Shown piece after piece: positions 8,136-17,097 of a stretch of DNA of 64,000 nt (its first letter is position 1; each line of letters opens with the position of its first letter). The notes below the pieces were generated by a model. That model ran no database searches and had not been told where the DNA came from. It saw only the letters and a program-made list of their open reading frames with translations. The position numbers and the translations under genes were made by a program. Origin of the DNA: Haloferax elongans ATCC BAA-1513 (GTDB lineage: Archaea; Halobacteriota; Halobacteria; Halobacteriales; Haloferacaceae); NCBI RefSeq assembly GCF_000336755.1, contig NZ_AOLK01000012.1:1-64000 (forward strand). The letters run 5' to 3'.

Positions 8136-8270
8136 TTACTCGACGGCGACTTCTTTCACGTTGGGGGACCGCTCCTTCAGGAGGACGCGGTGCCCACAGT
8201 ACGGACAGCGTACGCCACCGAACTCGTCCAGTTCGACGTCGCGTTTACACCGGGAACACTTGTAGCTCAT
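8136..8270 (-). CDS. rpoP: DNA-directed RNA polymerase subunit P
   Basis: A 44-residue zinc-ribbon subunit of archaeal RNA polymerase (Rpb12 homologue). The two knuckles are CSRC at residues 5-8 and [15 protein letters not shown] further on, the diagnostic tail. It begins [14 protein letters not shown]. It lies between rpl37ae (33 nt upstream) and pcc1 (1 nt downstream), a standard archaeal arrangement tying transcription, translation and tRNA modification genes into one transcript. Confidence 0.95.
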   Translation of the reverse strand: MSYKCSRCKRDVELDEFGGVRCPYCGHRVLLKERSPNVKEVAVE

Positions 8271-8302
8271 TGGTAGTGTGAGGAATCGAGGCTGCTGCGG
8301 CG

Positions 8303-8572
8303 TTATTCGTCCTCGCCGGTCAGCGCGGCGCGGATGGAACGACGAACCTGCTTGCCTGCGGGGGTCTCGGGGCGGTAGGAACCGCCGGTGAAGACCTCAC
8401 CGGTCTCTTCGTTCTTCCAGATGCCAGTTCCAACGCGAGTGACGTCGTCGCCGTCGACCTTGGAATTTCGCATCTCTGCTTCGATTTCCTTGACGCGGCG
8501 GCGGGCGACGCGGCCGTACCGTGCGCCAAAGCGCCCGGCACTTCCGACGGACCGTGCCTTATTCTCGGCCAT
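8303..8572 (-). CDS. rpl37ae: 50S ribosomal protein L37Ae
   Basis: Archaeal/eukaryotic large-subunit protein. The 89-residue product keeps the family core ([22 protein letters not shown], then [23 protein letters not shown] and RRSIRAAL). All four Cys of the usual zinc ribbon are missing; the segments where CPxCG and CxxC should lie read NSKVDGDD and KNEETGEV. I believe this is shared by Haloferax relatives, but I could not check. The ATG at 8572 is preferred over upstream codons that lie outside the family. First gene of the rpl37ae-rpoP-pcc1-pfdB group. Confidence 0.92.
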   Translation of the reverse strand: MAENKARSVGSAGRFGARYGRVARRRVKEIEAEMRNSKVDGDDVTRVGTGIWKNEETGEVFTGGSYRPETPAGKQVRRSIRAALTGEDE

Positions 8573-8680
8573 AGTACCGCCTACTACCCCAGCGGCATGG
8601 ATAAACCCTACGAGTCGAGTCGGCGATGTCGCCGCCCTGTGTGGGACGACATCGCTCGTCGTCCCTGACACGCTCGCGCG

Positions 8681-9406
8681 TTATTCGTCCTGTAACTCCG
8701 CCTCGCGGAGCGCGTCGTTCAGGTCGTCCCTGACGCGCTCGCCCGTCTCCCGGTCCATCGCGGTCGTCACGATACGGTTTTCCTGCACGCTCGACCCATC
8801 GCGGAGGAGCAAGCGAACGTTGCCGTTGTTGTCGGCGCGGGTGACCTTCGCCCGGAGCCCCGACTGCGACCCCTTTCCGCCGGCGTCGATAGGGCCGGGG
8901 ATGACCTTCTTGACGTGCGGATGTCCGGCGACGACGCCAATCGCGCGGCGACCCTTCCGGTCGCCGATAAGCGTCGTGTGACTCCCACCGAGTTTTTCGG
9001 CGGGTGGGATATCGACGACTTCCAGCGCCCGTTCGCCCCGTCTCTCGAGGACGGCAGCCACGGGGTCGTCGTCGGCGACGCGGTAGAATTCGTAGTGGAG
9101 TTGCGCCCGCGTCTCGCGAAGCGGGTCGCGCTCGCCAGCGGCGTAGACCGTCTCGGGGCGCTTTCGGCGAATCTCGTCGGCGACGAGCCCGGCGAAGTTC
9201 CGCAGTTGGACGACCTTCGTCTCGTCGCCGGACTCCGGAATCGTCGTCACGGTGGTCTCGCCGACGACGTCGTCTTCGTCGAGATACGTCAGCGTCGCTC
9301 GGTCGGCTTCGAAGACGGCGACCACGGCGTCGCAGTTGGCGGTGTTGCAGGTGAGACAGTAGTCTCCCGGTTTCGCTAACGGCGTTCCACACCGCCGACA
9401 GTGCAT
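8681..9406 (-). CDS. DUF2103 family protein with N-terminal zinc ribbon
   Basis: A 241-residue protein starting MHCRRCGTPLAKPGDYCLTC, a four-Cys zinc ribbon with a further Cys soon after. The rest is a mixed alpha/beta domain; the segment GGSHTTLIGDRKGRRAIGVVAGHPHVKKVIPGPI is the hallmark of DUF2103. The C-terminal part resembles a small beta-barrel (VRLLLRDGSSVQENRIVTT). Function unknown; the ribbon and basic patches suggest nucleic-acid contact. It lies upstream of rpl37ae on the same strand with a 108-nt gap, so a separate promoter is likely. Confidence 0.82.
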   Translation of the reverse strand: MHCRRCGTPLAKPGDYCLTCNTANCDAVVAVFEADRATLTYLDEDDVVGETTVTTIPESGDETKVVQLRNFAGLVADEIRRKRPETVYAAGERDPLRETRAQLHYEFYRVADDDPVAAVLERRGERALEVVDIPPAEKLGGSHTTLIGDRKGRRAIGVVAGHPHVKKVIPGPIDAGGKGSQSGLRAKVTRADNNGNVRLLLRDGSSVQENRIVTTAMDRETGERVRDDLNDALREAELQDE

Positions 9407-9552
9407 AAATCCCCCTCGGGCGTGCGTCTACAAAAGGTCGTTTATACATTGACCGCCCCTTCGTGTTCTGCACATCGACCGGCCCCTCATCTCTCCTCGC
9501 TCGACTGACACGGTGGCGAAAACTATTGGTTCCCCGTCCGTGAGGCACGCGT

Positions 9553-10368
9553 ATGCAGGGTCTACACCGGGGGGCTCTTCTCGCGTCTCTCCTCCCGCTC
9601 GCCTTGGTCGGTCTCGTCGGCTTGTTCGCCCTCGCCCTCGACCCCGAAGCGACGATTCGGCTCGCCACCGAACTGGCGAATCAGTTGCTGGCACTGGCAC
9701 GCGCAGTCGCCTCGTATCTCCGTCGGGCGGCTCCCATCTCGACTGGCCTGTTCGCCCTCTTCGCGTGGCTCACCGCCAGCACCTTCAGCGCGTTCTTCGT
9801 CCACCGCGACCACGGTGATACGCGCACGATGGCCGAACTCGCTTTCGCCCTCGTCGCGTCGGCGACCGTTCCGCTCGTCGCGGTCTTCGCCCGCGACCGT
9901 CCCGTGGTGGTCGTCGGAACGGGTGTCATCCTCCTCGCGGCCGCAGGAGCCGTCTTCGCAGGCCGGTCCAACACGGAAGGCGTCGTCACCGGTTCGCTGT
10001 ACGCAGTCGCCCCTATTGCAGTCGGCGGGGCTGTCGCGTACCTCTTCGTCAGCCCGTCGGTCGCACAGATTGCGACGCTCGCACTCCCGCTGGCTGTCGG
10101 CTACTCTCTCGGCGTCGCTAGCGCGCACGGCCGCCCGACTGCGGGCGCGTTCGTCTCCACGCTCGCGTTCGCCATCCCGGCGTGGACGTACTTCCCACCC
10201 GCCGCAGAGGCTTCGAGCTTCCAACTCGGGACCGTCGGATTAGCAGTCGGCTTTGCCATCGCTGCGGTCCTCTTGTCGCTCCCGTTTGCTGCCATCGGCT
10301 ACGCGACGACGCGAACGACGAAAGCAACGAAAGCGCCCCCGAACGCGTCAGCAGCGGCAGACGAATAA
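9553..10368 (+). CDS. Multi-spanning membrane protein, unknown
   Basis: A 271-residue hydrophobic protein with about seven predicted transmembrane helices (roughly residues 8-29, 58-80, 92-112, 117-135, 142-163, 170-190 and 225-250) and very few charged residues between them. The C-terminus is a short polar Thr/Lys/Ala tail. I see no transporter signature or metal motif. It is divergent from the DUF2103 gene (146 nt) and convergent with truD (16 nt). Function unknown; likely an integral protein restricted to haloarchaea. Confidence 0.75.
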   Translation: MQGLHRGALLASLLPLALVGLVGLFALALDPEATIRLATELANQLLALARAVASYLRRAAPISTGLFALFAWLTASTFSAFFVHRDHGDTRTMAELAFALVASATVPLVAVFARDRPVVVVGTGVILLAAAGAVFAGRSNTEGVVTGSLYAVAPIAVGGAVAYLFVSPSVAQIATLALPLAVGYSLGVASAHGRPTAGAFVSTLAFAIPAWTYFPPAAEASSFQLGTVGLAVGFAIAAVLLSLPFAAIGYATTRTTKATKAPPNASAAADE

Positions 10369-10384
10369 CTCGAAAAAGAGCGCC

Positions 10385-11731
10385 TCAGAGGTCGAGTGGT
10401 CCGGCCTTCAGATACTCGCGCATCACGGCCGTCGCGTACGACCCGTGTGGGAGGCCGAAGTCGAAGACCAAGCTCTCGTCTTCGACCGTCAGGTCCGTGC
10501 GGACGAGAATCGCCCGGCGCGTCCCGGTCGAACGGAAGTTCCCGGGGAGGTCGAAGTCGGCGGGTTCGAGGTCGAGGTCGTCGAGAACCTCGCGTTCGAT
10601 GTCTCCTTGCTCACCCTCGGCGAGTTCCGTCTCGGTGCCGACGAGGGGTGCCGTGACGAACGCCCGGCCGCGCTCGATGTGACGGGCCATCACGTCGACC
10701 CGGCGGCCGGTGGCCGACTGGAGACGGCTCACGTCTGGAATCTCGATTCCGTCGGGGGCGTCGCGGTCGGCGAAAGCCACAACGTCTCCCTCGATTGGTC
10801 TGTCAAAGGGGAGGCCGCGTTCGAGTCGCTCGGAGAGAATTTGATTGAAGACGTACGACTGCGCGGCGTTGACGAACAGGCGCTGGAGGTTCGATGGCAC
10901 CGATTCGAGCGCGTTGCGCCAGTCGTCGTCGGTCTCTGCGCCGTCTTCTGCGAGTCGGTGGAGCATGCCGCGCTCGTAGCCGAGATAGCCCGGAATCGCG
11001 TCGAGCGCGCGGTGCCAATCCGGGTCGGACGACGCTGCTTCCTCGTCGACGATGGCCCGGCCGTCCTGTGTCTCCTCGGGTTCGTCTTCGGTCGGGCCGC
11101 CGCAGTATGCGAGGACAGCCTCGCGCCACTCGCCGCGGACGACGTGCAGGCCGACTGTGTGGGTGATAGGCCGAATACTGCCGAATCGCTGGTGGCCGAA
11201 GTAGTTGGGGACGCCGACCATGTCGTCGCGACCGCCGAATTCGCGGAGTGAGTCGGTGATGTCCGCGACGTTCTCGGGGTGGTCTGGGTTGCGGACGCGG
11301 ATACGGAAGTGGTTGCCCGCGAGGTCGCCGAAATCGAGGGTGCGCCCGAGTCGGCCGACGACTTCGATATCCGCGTTTCGAACCTCGGGCACGTCGTCGG
11401 CGTCGCCGCCGTGGACCGTGAATAGCTGCGTCGTGACTGCGTGTTTGTCCTTCGTGCCCGCCCACGAGACGCGCTCTCTGCTGACGCCGAGTTCGTCCGA
11501 GAGGTGGCCCGCGAAGTCGTTGGTGTCCCAGCCGCGGAGGGTGACGCGGAGGACGAGATTCGGGAAGTCGCCGGTCGGTGCGTCCGCCGGGCGAATGTTC
11601 AGCGAGTCGAGTTCGACTTCTCGGACGCCGAAGTCCTCGGGTTCGACGCGGAGCACGCCGCCGATGCCGTCAGCGTCACTCACGTAGTGGTCGATACCGA
11701 CCGTCTGCTCTGTGGGGTGCGCCTCGCGCAT
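10385..11731 (-). CDS. truD: tRNA pseudouridine(13) synthase TruD
   Basis: Isomerises U13 of tRNA to pseudouridine. The catalytic Asp is residue 95 in [10 protein letters not shown], and the TruD insertion domain lies between about 190 and 330. The 448-residue length is normal for archaeal TruD. Its ATG overlaps the pth2 stop by one base (TGATG), so translation of truD is coupled to pth2. Two RNA-metabolism enzymes thus form a two-gene operon. Convergent with the membrane protein gene. Confidence 0.94.
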   Translation of the reverse strand: MREAHPTEQTVGIDHYVSDADGIGGVLRVEPEDFGVREVELDSLNIRPADAPTGDFPNLVLRVTLRGWDTNDFAGHLSDELGVSRERVSWAGTKDKHAVTTQLFTVHGGDADDVPEVRNADIEVVGRLGRTLDFGDLAGNHFRIRVRNPDHPENVADITDSLREFGGRDDMVGVPNYFGHQRFGSIRPITHTVGLHVVRGEWREAVLAYCGGPTEDEPEETQDGRAIVDEEAASSDPDWHRALDAIPGYLGYERGMLHRLAEDGAETDDDWRNALESVPSNLQRLFVNAAQSYVFNQILSERLERGLPFDRPIEGDVVAFADRDAPDGIEIPDVSRLQSATGRRVDVMARHIERGRAFVTAPLVGTETELAEGEQGDIEREVLDDLDLEPADFDLPGNFRSTGTRRAILVRTDLTVEDESLVFDFGLPHGSYATAVMREYLKAGPLDL

Positions 11732-12069
11732 CAGTACAGAGAGAGGTCGCCAGTGACGCGGTCGATGATGTCGTCGTCGCCCGGCCCGATTGCCAGCGCC
11801 GTCACCGTGCCCGGTTCGAGTTGGGTGTGACCGGCGTCGCGGATGATAGCGTGCGGGATACCTTCGTGTTCGGCCTTCGAGGCGAGTTCGAACAGTTTCG
11901 ATTCGCCGTTCGCCTTGAGGACGACCTTCTTCTGTCCTTCACCTTTCCAGCGCTTTCGCGTCCGTGAGTCCGTGTCCTCGTAGGCAGACAGCGACGCGTG
12001 TGCGACCTGCGCGGCGAGTTTCCCCTCGCCCATGCCGATGTCGGCTCGTGCGACGATGGCCTGTTTCAT
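11731..12069 (-). CDS. pth2: Peptidyl-tRNA hydrolase Pth2
   Basis: Archaeal-type hydrolase that recycles peptidyl-tRNA. The 112 residues begin [30 protein letters not shown], the canonical Pth2 active-site stretch (Lys, Gln and His positions conserved), and end [25 protein letters not shown]. The ATG at 12069 is clear; the 33 residues upstream in frame are not part of the family. First gene of the pth2-truD operon, divergent from the Yip1-like gene. Confidence 0.95.
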   Translation of the reverse strand: MKQAIVARADIGMGEGKLAAQVAHASLSAYEDTDSRTRKRWKGEGQKKVVLKANGESKLFELASKAEHEGIPHAIIRDAGHTQLEPGTVTALAIGPGDDDIIDRVTGDLSLY

Positions 12070-12184
12070 GCGCCCTACTCCCCGCCGACGCGGTAAATGT
12101 CCTCCCATCGCTGAGCCGTGCAGACACGCTGTCTCCCACCTTCGGGTCAAAAGAATCTTACCTGACACTACCCACGTTCAGTCG

Positions 12185-12925
12185 ATGACTGGTCCCCGAA
12201 CACCCCTCCTCAAGCCGCGCGAATACTTCGCGTCGAAGACACCACCGCTCGACCTCGGCAAGGCAGTCGTCGCCGTCGCGGTCGTCACGCTCGTCCTCGC
12301 TGCCGGTATCGGCGGTATCCTCTGGACGTTCACACACCAACTCGACCAACAGATCACGGTCGACAACCCGGAACACCACCCCGAGTGGGCGTGCGAGAAG
12401 TACGAAGACGGCGGCCCGTTCGATGACATGTCTTCGCCCGAGGGATGCGACCCGGCAGTCTCCGAGCAGATTCAACGACCGCTGGGCGAACTCGTCTGGG
12501 AAGAGTTCTCGTGGGTTCCGTGGGCCACGCTGGTGCTCGTCCCACTCGTGTGGCTCGTCGAGGGTTCGATGCTTCACGTCGGAAGCTCGCTCGTCGGCGG
12601 TGAAGGCCGATTCACTGATTCGCTCGCTGTGGCCGGATGGGGGATGGTCCCGACGGTCGGTCGCATACTCGCCGTGGGGGTGTTCATCACGTACCAGTTC
12701 AGAAATCTATCGCTCCCATCGGACCCCGAAGGGGCGACTCAGGCGATTCAGGCGTCACTGAGCGGTCTCGACCTCGTCTCCGGAGCCATCATGCTCGTCG
12801 TCGTCGCGTGGGCGACGTACATTCGAACCTATGGCCTCGCCCGCGCCCGAGACCTGTCTGTGGAGAATGCAGCCGTCGTCACTGTCGGATTGTCGCTTGT
12901 TGGCCTTCTCTTCGAGTTCATGTGA
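12185..12925 (+). CDS. Yip1-like membrane protein
   Basis: A 246-residue protein. One N-terminal helix (about 28-50) is followed by an acidic extracytoplasmic loop with two Cys (CEKYEDGG..., EGCDPAV) that could form a disulphide. Four more helices from about residue 105 resemble the Yip1 domain seen in many haloarchaeal membrane proteins. Role unknown. The ATG at 12185 is preferred because the preceding in-frame residues overlap the pth2 promoter region. It sits upstream of dcd in the same direction, but a hairpin and 102 nt separate them. Confidence 0.7.
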   Translation: MTGPRTPLLKPREYFASKTPPLDLGKAVVAVAVVTLVLAAGIGGILWTFTHQLDQQITVDNPEHHPEWACEKYEDGGPFDDMSSPEGCDPAVSEQIQRPLGELVWEEFSWVPWATLVLVPLVWLVEGSMLHVGSSLVGGEGRFTDSLAVAGWGMVPTVGRILAVGVFITYQFRNLSLPSDPEGATQAIQASLSGLDLVSGAIMLVVVAWATYIRTYGLARARDLSVENAAVVTVGLSLVGLLFEFM

Positions 12926-12940
12926 CCAACAGCACCTCTC

Positions 12941-12964
12941 GACACTCGACTCGATAGTCGTGTC
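12941..12964. terminator. Hairpin after the Yip1-like gene
   Basis: CGACT-CGAT-AGTCG is extended by GACA/TGTC across a two-base bulge, starting 16 nt after the Yip1-like stop and before the dcd promoter region. It could mark the transcript end; no T-run follows. Confidence 0.3.
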
Positions 12965-13027
12965 ACATCATCTATGCCGCCGAAACGAGAGGATGGATTT
13001 ACCTACGTACGTCGCGCTCATTCGAGC

Positions 13028-13618
13028 ATGATACTCTCCGACGCCGACATCCTCGCTCGCCTTGAAGTGGGGGACCTCGTAATCGACCCGCTCGACGACA
13101 TCGACATGCAGGTCCAGCCGGCGAGTGTGGACCTCCGACTGGGGACGGAGTTCCTGGAGTTCCAGCGAACGAACATCTCGTGTATCCACCCGAACCGCGA
13201 AGACGAAGTCTCGACCTACGTCGACGAGACCTACGTCGAGGAAGGCGACGACTTCATCCTCCATCCGGGTGACTTCGTGCTCGGAACGACCAAAGAGCGC
13301 GTCGAGATTCCCGACGACCTGCTCGCGACGGTCGAAGGCCGGTCGTCGCTCGGCCGCCTCGCCATCGTCATCCACGCGACTGCCGGTATCGTCGACCCCG
13401 GCTACGAGGGACAGATTACGCTCGAACTGTCGAACCTCGGCTCCGCGCCCGTCGCGCTCACGCCAGGAATGCGCATCTCGCAACTCGTGTTCACGGAGAT
13501 GAAGTCGCCCGCCGACCGGCCCTACGGTGCTGAACGTGGGTCGAAGTATCAGGGCCAGCGCGGCCCGCAGGCGTCGCGTATCGGCTCTGACCCCGAGTTC
13601 GGAGACACGGAAAAATGA
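13028..13618 (+). CDS. dcd: dCTP deaminase
   Basis: Converts dCTP to dUTP (or, in bifunctional forms, to dUMP) for dTMP synthesis. The 196-residue product has the trimer-fold signatures [21 protein letters not shown] and [18 protein letters not shown], the last carrying the catalytic Glu. The start is ATG 13028 (MILSDADIL), as in the family; an earlier in-frame ATG at 12974 lies in the promoter zone. Its stop overlaps the next gene by four bases (ATGA), so dcd and the HTH-ThiN gene are translationally coupled. Confidence 0.93.
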   Translation: MILSDADILARLEVGDLVIDPLDDIDMQVQPASVDLRLGTEFLEFQRTNISCIHPNREDEVSTYVDETYVEEGDDFILHPGDFVLGTTKERVEIPDDLLATVEGRSSLGRLAIVIHATAGIVDPGYEGQITLELSNLGSAPVALTPGMRISQLVFTEMKSPADRPYGAERGSKYQGQRGPQASRIGSDPEFGDTEK

Positions 13619-14520
13619 AATTCATCGAAGAGCTCGTCGTCGACGAATTCCTCCCGACGTTCCGCGCGTTGCTCGCAGAGGACCTCCGCGACCGCGGGTT
13701 TACCCAGTCTGAGGTGGCAGACGCGCTCGGTATCAGCCAGAGCGCCGTCTCGAAGTACGCCCACGGCGAGGTCAACGTGAACGCCCGCGTCGCGGACGAC
13801 ACGCGCGTTCGCGAACTGGTCGACAGAGTCGGCGAGGGACTCGCGACCGGCGACATGACGCCCGTGCAAGCCCTGGTCGAAGCCGAGGTTCTCATCCGGC
13901 AACTCGAAGAGGCGGACCTCCTCTCTGACCTCCACGAAGAGGCGATGCCCGAACTGGCCTCGTACGACGGCTTCCACAACATCCACGACCCCGAGAGCCA
14001 CCTGCGGACGGTCGAGCAGGTTCGCTCGTCGGTTCGGCGGGGGCTTCGAAAGCTCACCAACACCTCCGGTTTCGCGGGCCTTATCCCGAACGTCGGGTCG
14101 AACCTGGTGGAGTCGCTACCGGACGCCGAGGGCATCGACGACATCGCTGGCATCCCGGGCCGCATCTTCGACGTGAAGGGACAGGCGACCGTTCCGGGCG
14201 AACCGGAGTTCGGCGTCAGCGAACACGTCGCGTCCGTGCTCCTGTCGGCCCGCGCCGCCGGTGCCGACGTGAACGCCGGTCTCAACATCGTCTACGACGC
14301 CGGTGTCGTCGAGGAACTCGAAGCCGCTGGCTACGAATGTATCGAGTTCGATGCAGACGCCCCCACGGACCCGGTTCGCGCCGTGCTCGAAGCCCGTGAC
14401 GACGACCTCCCGGAGACGTTCGTCGTCTACCAGACCGGGAGCTACGGCATCGAACCGATTACCTACGTCCTCGGCCCCGACGCACCGACTGTTGCCGACG
14501 CGGTTCGCGTGCTGCTCTGA
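13615..14520 (+). CDS. HTH-ThiN transcriptional regulator (ThiR-like)
   Basis: A 301-residue fusion. Residues ~24-50 form a helix-turn-helix ([22 protein letters not shown]). The C-terminal ~180 residues are a ThiN domain ([39 protein letters not shown]). In archaea, ThiN alone or fused to ThiD is a thiamine-phosphate synthase, while HTH-ThiN fusions act as thiamine-phosphate-sensing repressors (ThiR type). The regulator reading is preferred because of the HTH. A candidate operator lies at thi4, 2.4 kb downstream. It starts inside the dcd stop (ATGA) and is followed after 6 nt by a methyltransferase gene, forming a three-gene unit. Confidence 0.82.
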   Translation: MKFIEELVVDEFLPTFRALLAEDLRDRGFTQSEVADALGISQSAVSKYAHGEVNVNARVADDTRVRELVDRVGEGLATGDMTPVQALVEAEVLIRQLEEADLLSDLHEEAMPELASYDGFHNIHDPESHLRTVEQVRSSVRRGLRKLTNTSGFAGLIPNVGSNLVESLPDAEGIDDIAGIPGRIFDVKGQATVPGEPEFGVSEHVASVLLSARAAGADVNAGLNIVYDAGVVEELEAAGYECIEFDADAPTDPVRAVLEARDDDLPETFVVYQTGSYGIEPITYVLGPDAPTVADAVRVLL

Positions 14521-14526
14521 GGGACG

Positions 14527-15234
14527 ATGGCTCCCGACACCGCGGCCGAACAGTCTACTGACTCGAACGCCCGCTCGCCAGCGACTATCGCCCAATCGTT
14601 CTACACTCGCTGGGCACGCCTCTACGACACGCTCGCCCGCCGAGCGCCGGGTGTCGGGACCGTTCGCTCCGAGGCAGCAGACGCTCTCGACCTCTCGCCC
14701 GGCGACACGGTGGTCGAGATGGGCTGTGGAACCGGTGCGAACCTCCCGTACCTCGCCGAGCGCGTCGGCACCGACGGAACCGTCGTCGGCGTCGATTTCT
14801 CACCCGGCGTCCTCGACGTAGCTCGCGAGCGCGTGCGCGACTACCCGAACGTCCACCTCGTCCGCGCCGACGCGACCCAGCCACCTCTCGCCGACCCGGA
14901 CGCGATTCTCGCGACGTTCGTCTCGGGGATGTTCGACGACCCCGCAGCAGTCGTCTCGTCGTGGGCCGACCTCGTCGGACCGGGCGGGCGGCTCTGTCTC
15001 GTCGACCTCGCGGAGACGACGGACTCGACGTGGCGGGTGCTCAATCCAGTGTTTCGAGCACTCGTTCGTATCACTGCACCGCCCGGCACGCGGACGATGC
15101 GCGGGTCGCCGACTGCGATGCTCGATGAACGACTCGTTTCTGCGCACCGGTCGCTGGAATCTCGATGTCGGGTGACACACCGGGCGACGCACGTGTTTGG
15201 ATTCGCGCGCGTCAGGGCGGGCGTCGTCGAGTGA
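14527..15234 (+). CDS. Class I SAM-dependent methyltransferase
   Basis: A 235-residue UbiE-like methyltransferase. Motif I is VVEMGCGTGANLPYL near residues 60-74, the acidic motif II end is VVGVDFSPG, and a post-motif region DPDAILATFVSGMF follows. The first 20 residues are acidic and probably disordered. Substrate unknown; small-molecule or quinone-type methylation is common in the family. It follows the HTH-ThiN gene by 6 nt and is likely in the same transcript, but nothing in the sequence ties it to thiamine. Confidence 0.82.
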   Translation: MAPDTAAEQSTDSNARSPATIAQSFYTRWARLYDTLARRAPGVGTVRSEAADALDLSPGDTVVEMGCGTGANLPYLAERVGTDGTVVGVDFSPGVLDVARERVRDYPNVHLVRADATQPPLADPDAILATFVSGMFDDPAAVVSSWADLVGPGGRLCLVDLAETTDSTWRVLNPVFRALVRITAPPGTRTMRGSPTAMLDERLVSAHRSLESRCRVTHRATHVFGFARVRAGVVE

Positions 15235-15263
15235 GTTGCCCCGCAGTCACGCTTCGTTCGTGA

Positions 15264-15953
15264 TCACGCTTCGTTCGTGAACACGAGCATGTAGGAGTGG
15301 TCGTAGCCGTAGCCGAACGTCCCGTCCGGCGCATCGTCTCCCTCCCACGAGACGACGACTTCGCCGTCGAAGTGGAACACGTTCGAGATGCGCTCTGCGA
15401 CGTCCCACGCCAGCGGCGTCACTCGGCCTTCGTGTTTCATGTTCGCGACGTCCACGACAAGGTGCCCTTCGGGAGCTATCACGCCTTCGAGGTTGGAAAA
15501 CGCCGTCTCGATGTCGTCGAGATACGCGTCGTACGAACTCTCGCCCGCGTAGTTCTCGAAGGGGTTGCGGTCGTCGGTCTGTTCCATGAACGGCGGCGAC
15601 GTGAAACACATCTCGCAGGTGGGGACCCACGACGGGTCGAAGTCGAGGACGTCGCCCTCGCGGACGTTCGTTGGTGTCGAGAGTCGTTCGCGGATGTATG
15701 CGACACGCTCAGGTTCGTATTCGAGACCGAACGGGATTCGGTCGAGCCGCTCGGCTTCGATGAGTGTCGTTCCGTACCCTGCGAAGATGTCGATAACGGC
15801 GTCTCCGGGGTCGGTGTACGTCTGGAGAACGTGTTCCACGAGCGCGTTTGGCGTCCGAAAGTCGCTCGTGTGAGGTGGGGGCAACTCCTCGTCGTGTGCG
15901 TATTCGAACGAGAGCGCGGTTTTCATGTCAGAGGCACGTTCCGAGGCTGTCAT
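15264..15953 (-). CDS. DNA methylase-type N4/N6 methyltransferase, permuted motif order
   Basis: A 229-residue protein with the SAM-binding motif VIDIFAGYGTTLIEAERL at about residues 53-70, followed by the catalytic CFTSPPF at about 116-122. SPPF is typical of N4-cytosine DNA methylases. The order SAM motif first, catalytic motif second, is the reverse of the usual beta class. There is no target-recognition domain of normal size and no restriction gene adjacent. It may be an orphan DNA methylase or an RNA methylase. An alternative start is the Met at 15926 (MKTALSF). It is convergent with the methyltransferase gene and 55 nt downstream of thi4 on the same strand. Confidence 0.78.
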   Translation of the reverse strand: MTASERASDMKTALSFEYAHDEELPPPHTSDFRTPNALVEHVLQTYTDPGDAVIDIFAGYGTTLIEAERLDRIPFGLEYEPERVAYIRERLSTPTNVREGDVLDFDPSWVPTCEMCFTSPPFMEQTDDRNPFENYAGESSYDAYLDDIETAFSNLEGVIAPEGHLVVDVANMKHEGRVTPLAWDVAERISNVFHFDGEVVVSWEGDDAPDGTFGYGYDHSYMLVFTNEA

Positions 15954-16008
15954 GTTGAATCCCCGGGGTCCGCGCTCTCGGTTTTGGGAGACGGGTTTCG
16001 AGTGTCGG

Positions 16009-16932
16009 TTAGTCGTCGGCAGCAGCGGGGCCGCTAATGGTCACTTCGGGCGCGTCACGGCCGAGTTCGTCGAGGCAGGACTGCGCCGCCTGCTTACCGG
16101 ACAGGAGCATGGCACCGAAGGTCGGACCCATGCGCGGGAGGTGGTGAGCCGTGGCGACGGCCATACCGGAGGCGACGACGCCGGGGTGGACGACGCCCGT
16201 CTGCTCGACGATGTTGTCTTCGCTCTCGGAGACCCACATCGAGTCGTGGCCGGGCGAGTCGTGGCCGGGTGCGCCGTACTCGCCGTCGCTCGTCTTGTCC
16301 ATGCCCGTGTTGTGCTCTTTGGCGTGCTCGATACCGCTCACGTCGAGGACGCCGCGCTCGGAGAGCTTCGAGAGGACGACGGCGTCGTGGCCCGTCGCGT
16401 CGAGGACGAGGTCGGATTCGACGGCGATGGGGTCGACACAGGTGAGTTCGCGCGGGAGGGCGTGGACCGGCGTCCAGTTCATGACGATGCCGCCGACGCG
16501 GTCGTCTTCGCGGAGGACGACGTCGGTGAACTCGGTCATGTTCTGGATTTCGGCACCGGCGTCACAGGCGGCCTTGATGAGCGCGGAACAGGCGTGCGGG
16601 CCGTCTGCGACGTAGAGTCCGTCGGCCTCGTCGCTTTCTTCGTACGGAACGTCGAGTTCGTCGAGAACTTCGTGAGCGGGGCTGCGGACGGTGATCTTGT
16701 TCATCAGGAACCCCCCGAGCCAGAAGCCGCCGCCGAGGTAGTTGTTCTTCTCGACGATGGTTACGTCGACGTCGCGTTCCGCCAGTTCCTTCGCTGCGAC
16801 GAGACCCGAGGGACCGCCGCCGACGATGATAACCTCGGTGTCCGTTCGCTCGCGGAACTCCTCCATCCACGAATCGGAGATTGCGCGAGTGACCTGTGCT
16901 TCTGTCGCGTCGGTGAATCCATCGAACGACAT
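16009..16932 (-). CDS. thi4: Thiamine thiazole synthase Thi4
   Basis: Makes the ADP-thiazole precursor of thiamine from NAD, glycine and sulphur. The 307-residue product has the dinucleotide fold [17 protein letters not shown] near residues 34-50 and [13 protein letters not shown]. Cys165 (in RELTCVDP) lies at the position of the sulphur-donor Cys of the eukaryotic suicide enzyme; from memory the H. volcanii homologue also needs Cys165. Many other archaeal Thi4 carry His here and use sulphide. A palindrome touching the ATG suggests tight repression, probably by the HTH-ThiN protein encoded at 13615. Confidence 0.94.
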   Translation of the reverse strand: MSFDGFTDATEAQVTRAISDSWMEEFRERTDTEVIIVGGGPSGLVAAKELAERDVDVTIVEKNNYLGGGFWLGGFLMNKITVRSPAHEVLDELDVPYEESDEADGLYVADGPHACSALIKAACDAGAEIQNMTEFTDVVLREDDRVGGIVMNWTPVHALPRELTCVDPIAVESDLVLDATGHDAVVLSKLSERGVLDVSGIEHAKEHNTGMDKTSDGEYGAPGHDSPGHDSMWVSESEDNIVEQTGVVHPGVVASGMAVATAHHLPRMGPTFGAMLLSGKQAAQSCLDELGRDAPEVTISGPAAADD

Positions 16933-16959
16933 ACTACCTAGTGATATTACTTAGTAGTA
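16932..16959 (-). promoter_or_regulatory. Palindromic candidate operator of thi4
   Basis: A 28-bp imperfect palindrome with 11 of 14 base pairs matched. One arm reads TACTAC...AGT and the other ACT...GTAGTA, with a TGATATTA centre. It starts at the first base of the thi4 ATG and runs upstream, so it covers the transcription start zone of a leaderless gene, where a repressor would block initiation. The HTH-ThiN regulator is the obvious candidate ligand, by inference only. Confidence 0.6.
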
Positions 16960-17097
16960 AAACGTTTCGACACGCACACTTCTCCGTCGAGATACGGCAA
17001 AACCCCCGTAGACCCCGGTTACATCCATGTCGCCTGCCTCTTTTTGTTGGCGAGGTCCGTACGATGTGTCAATGCCTGTATCAGAGGTGGCAGTCGC

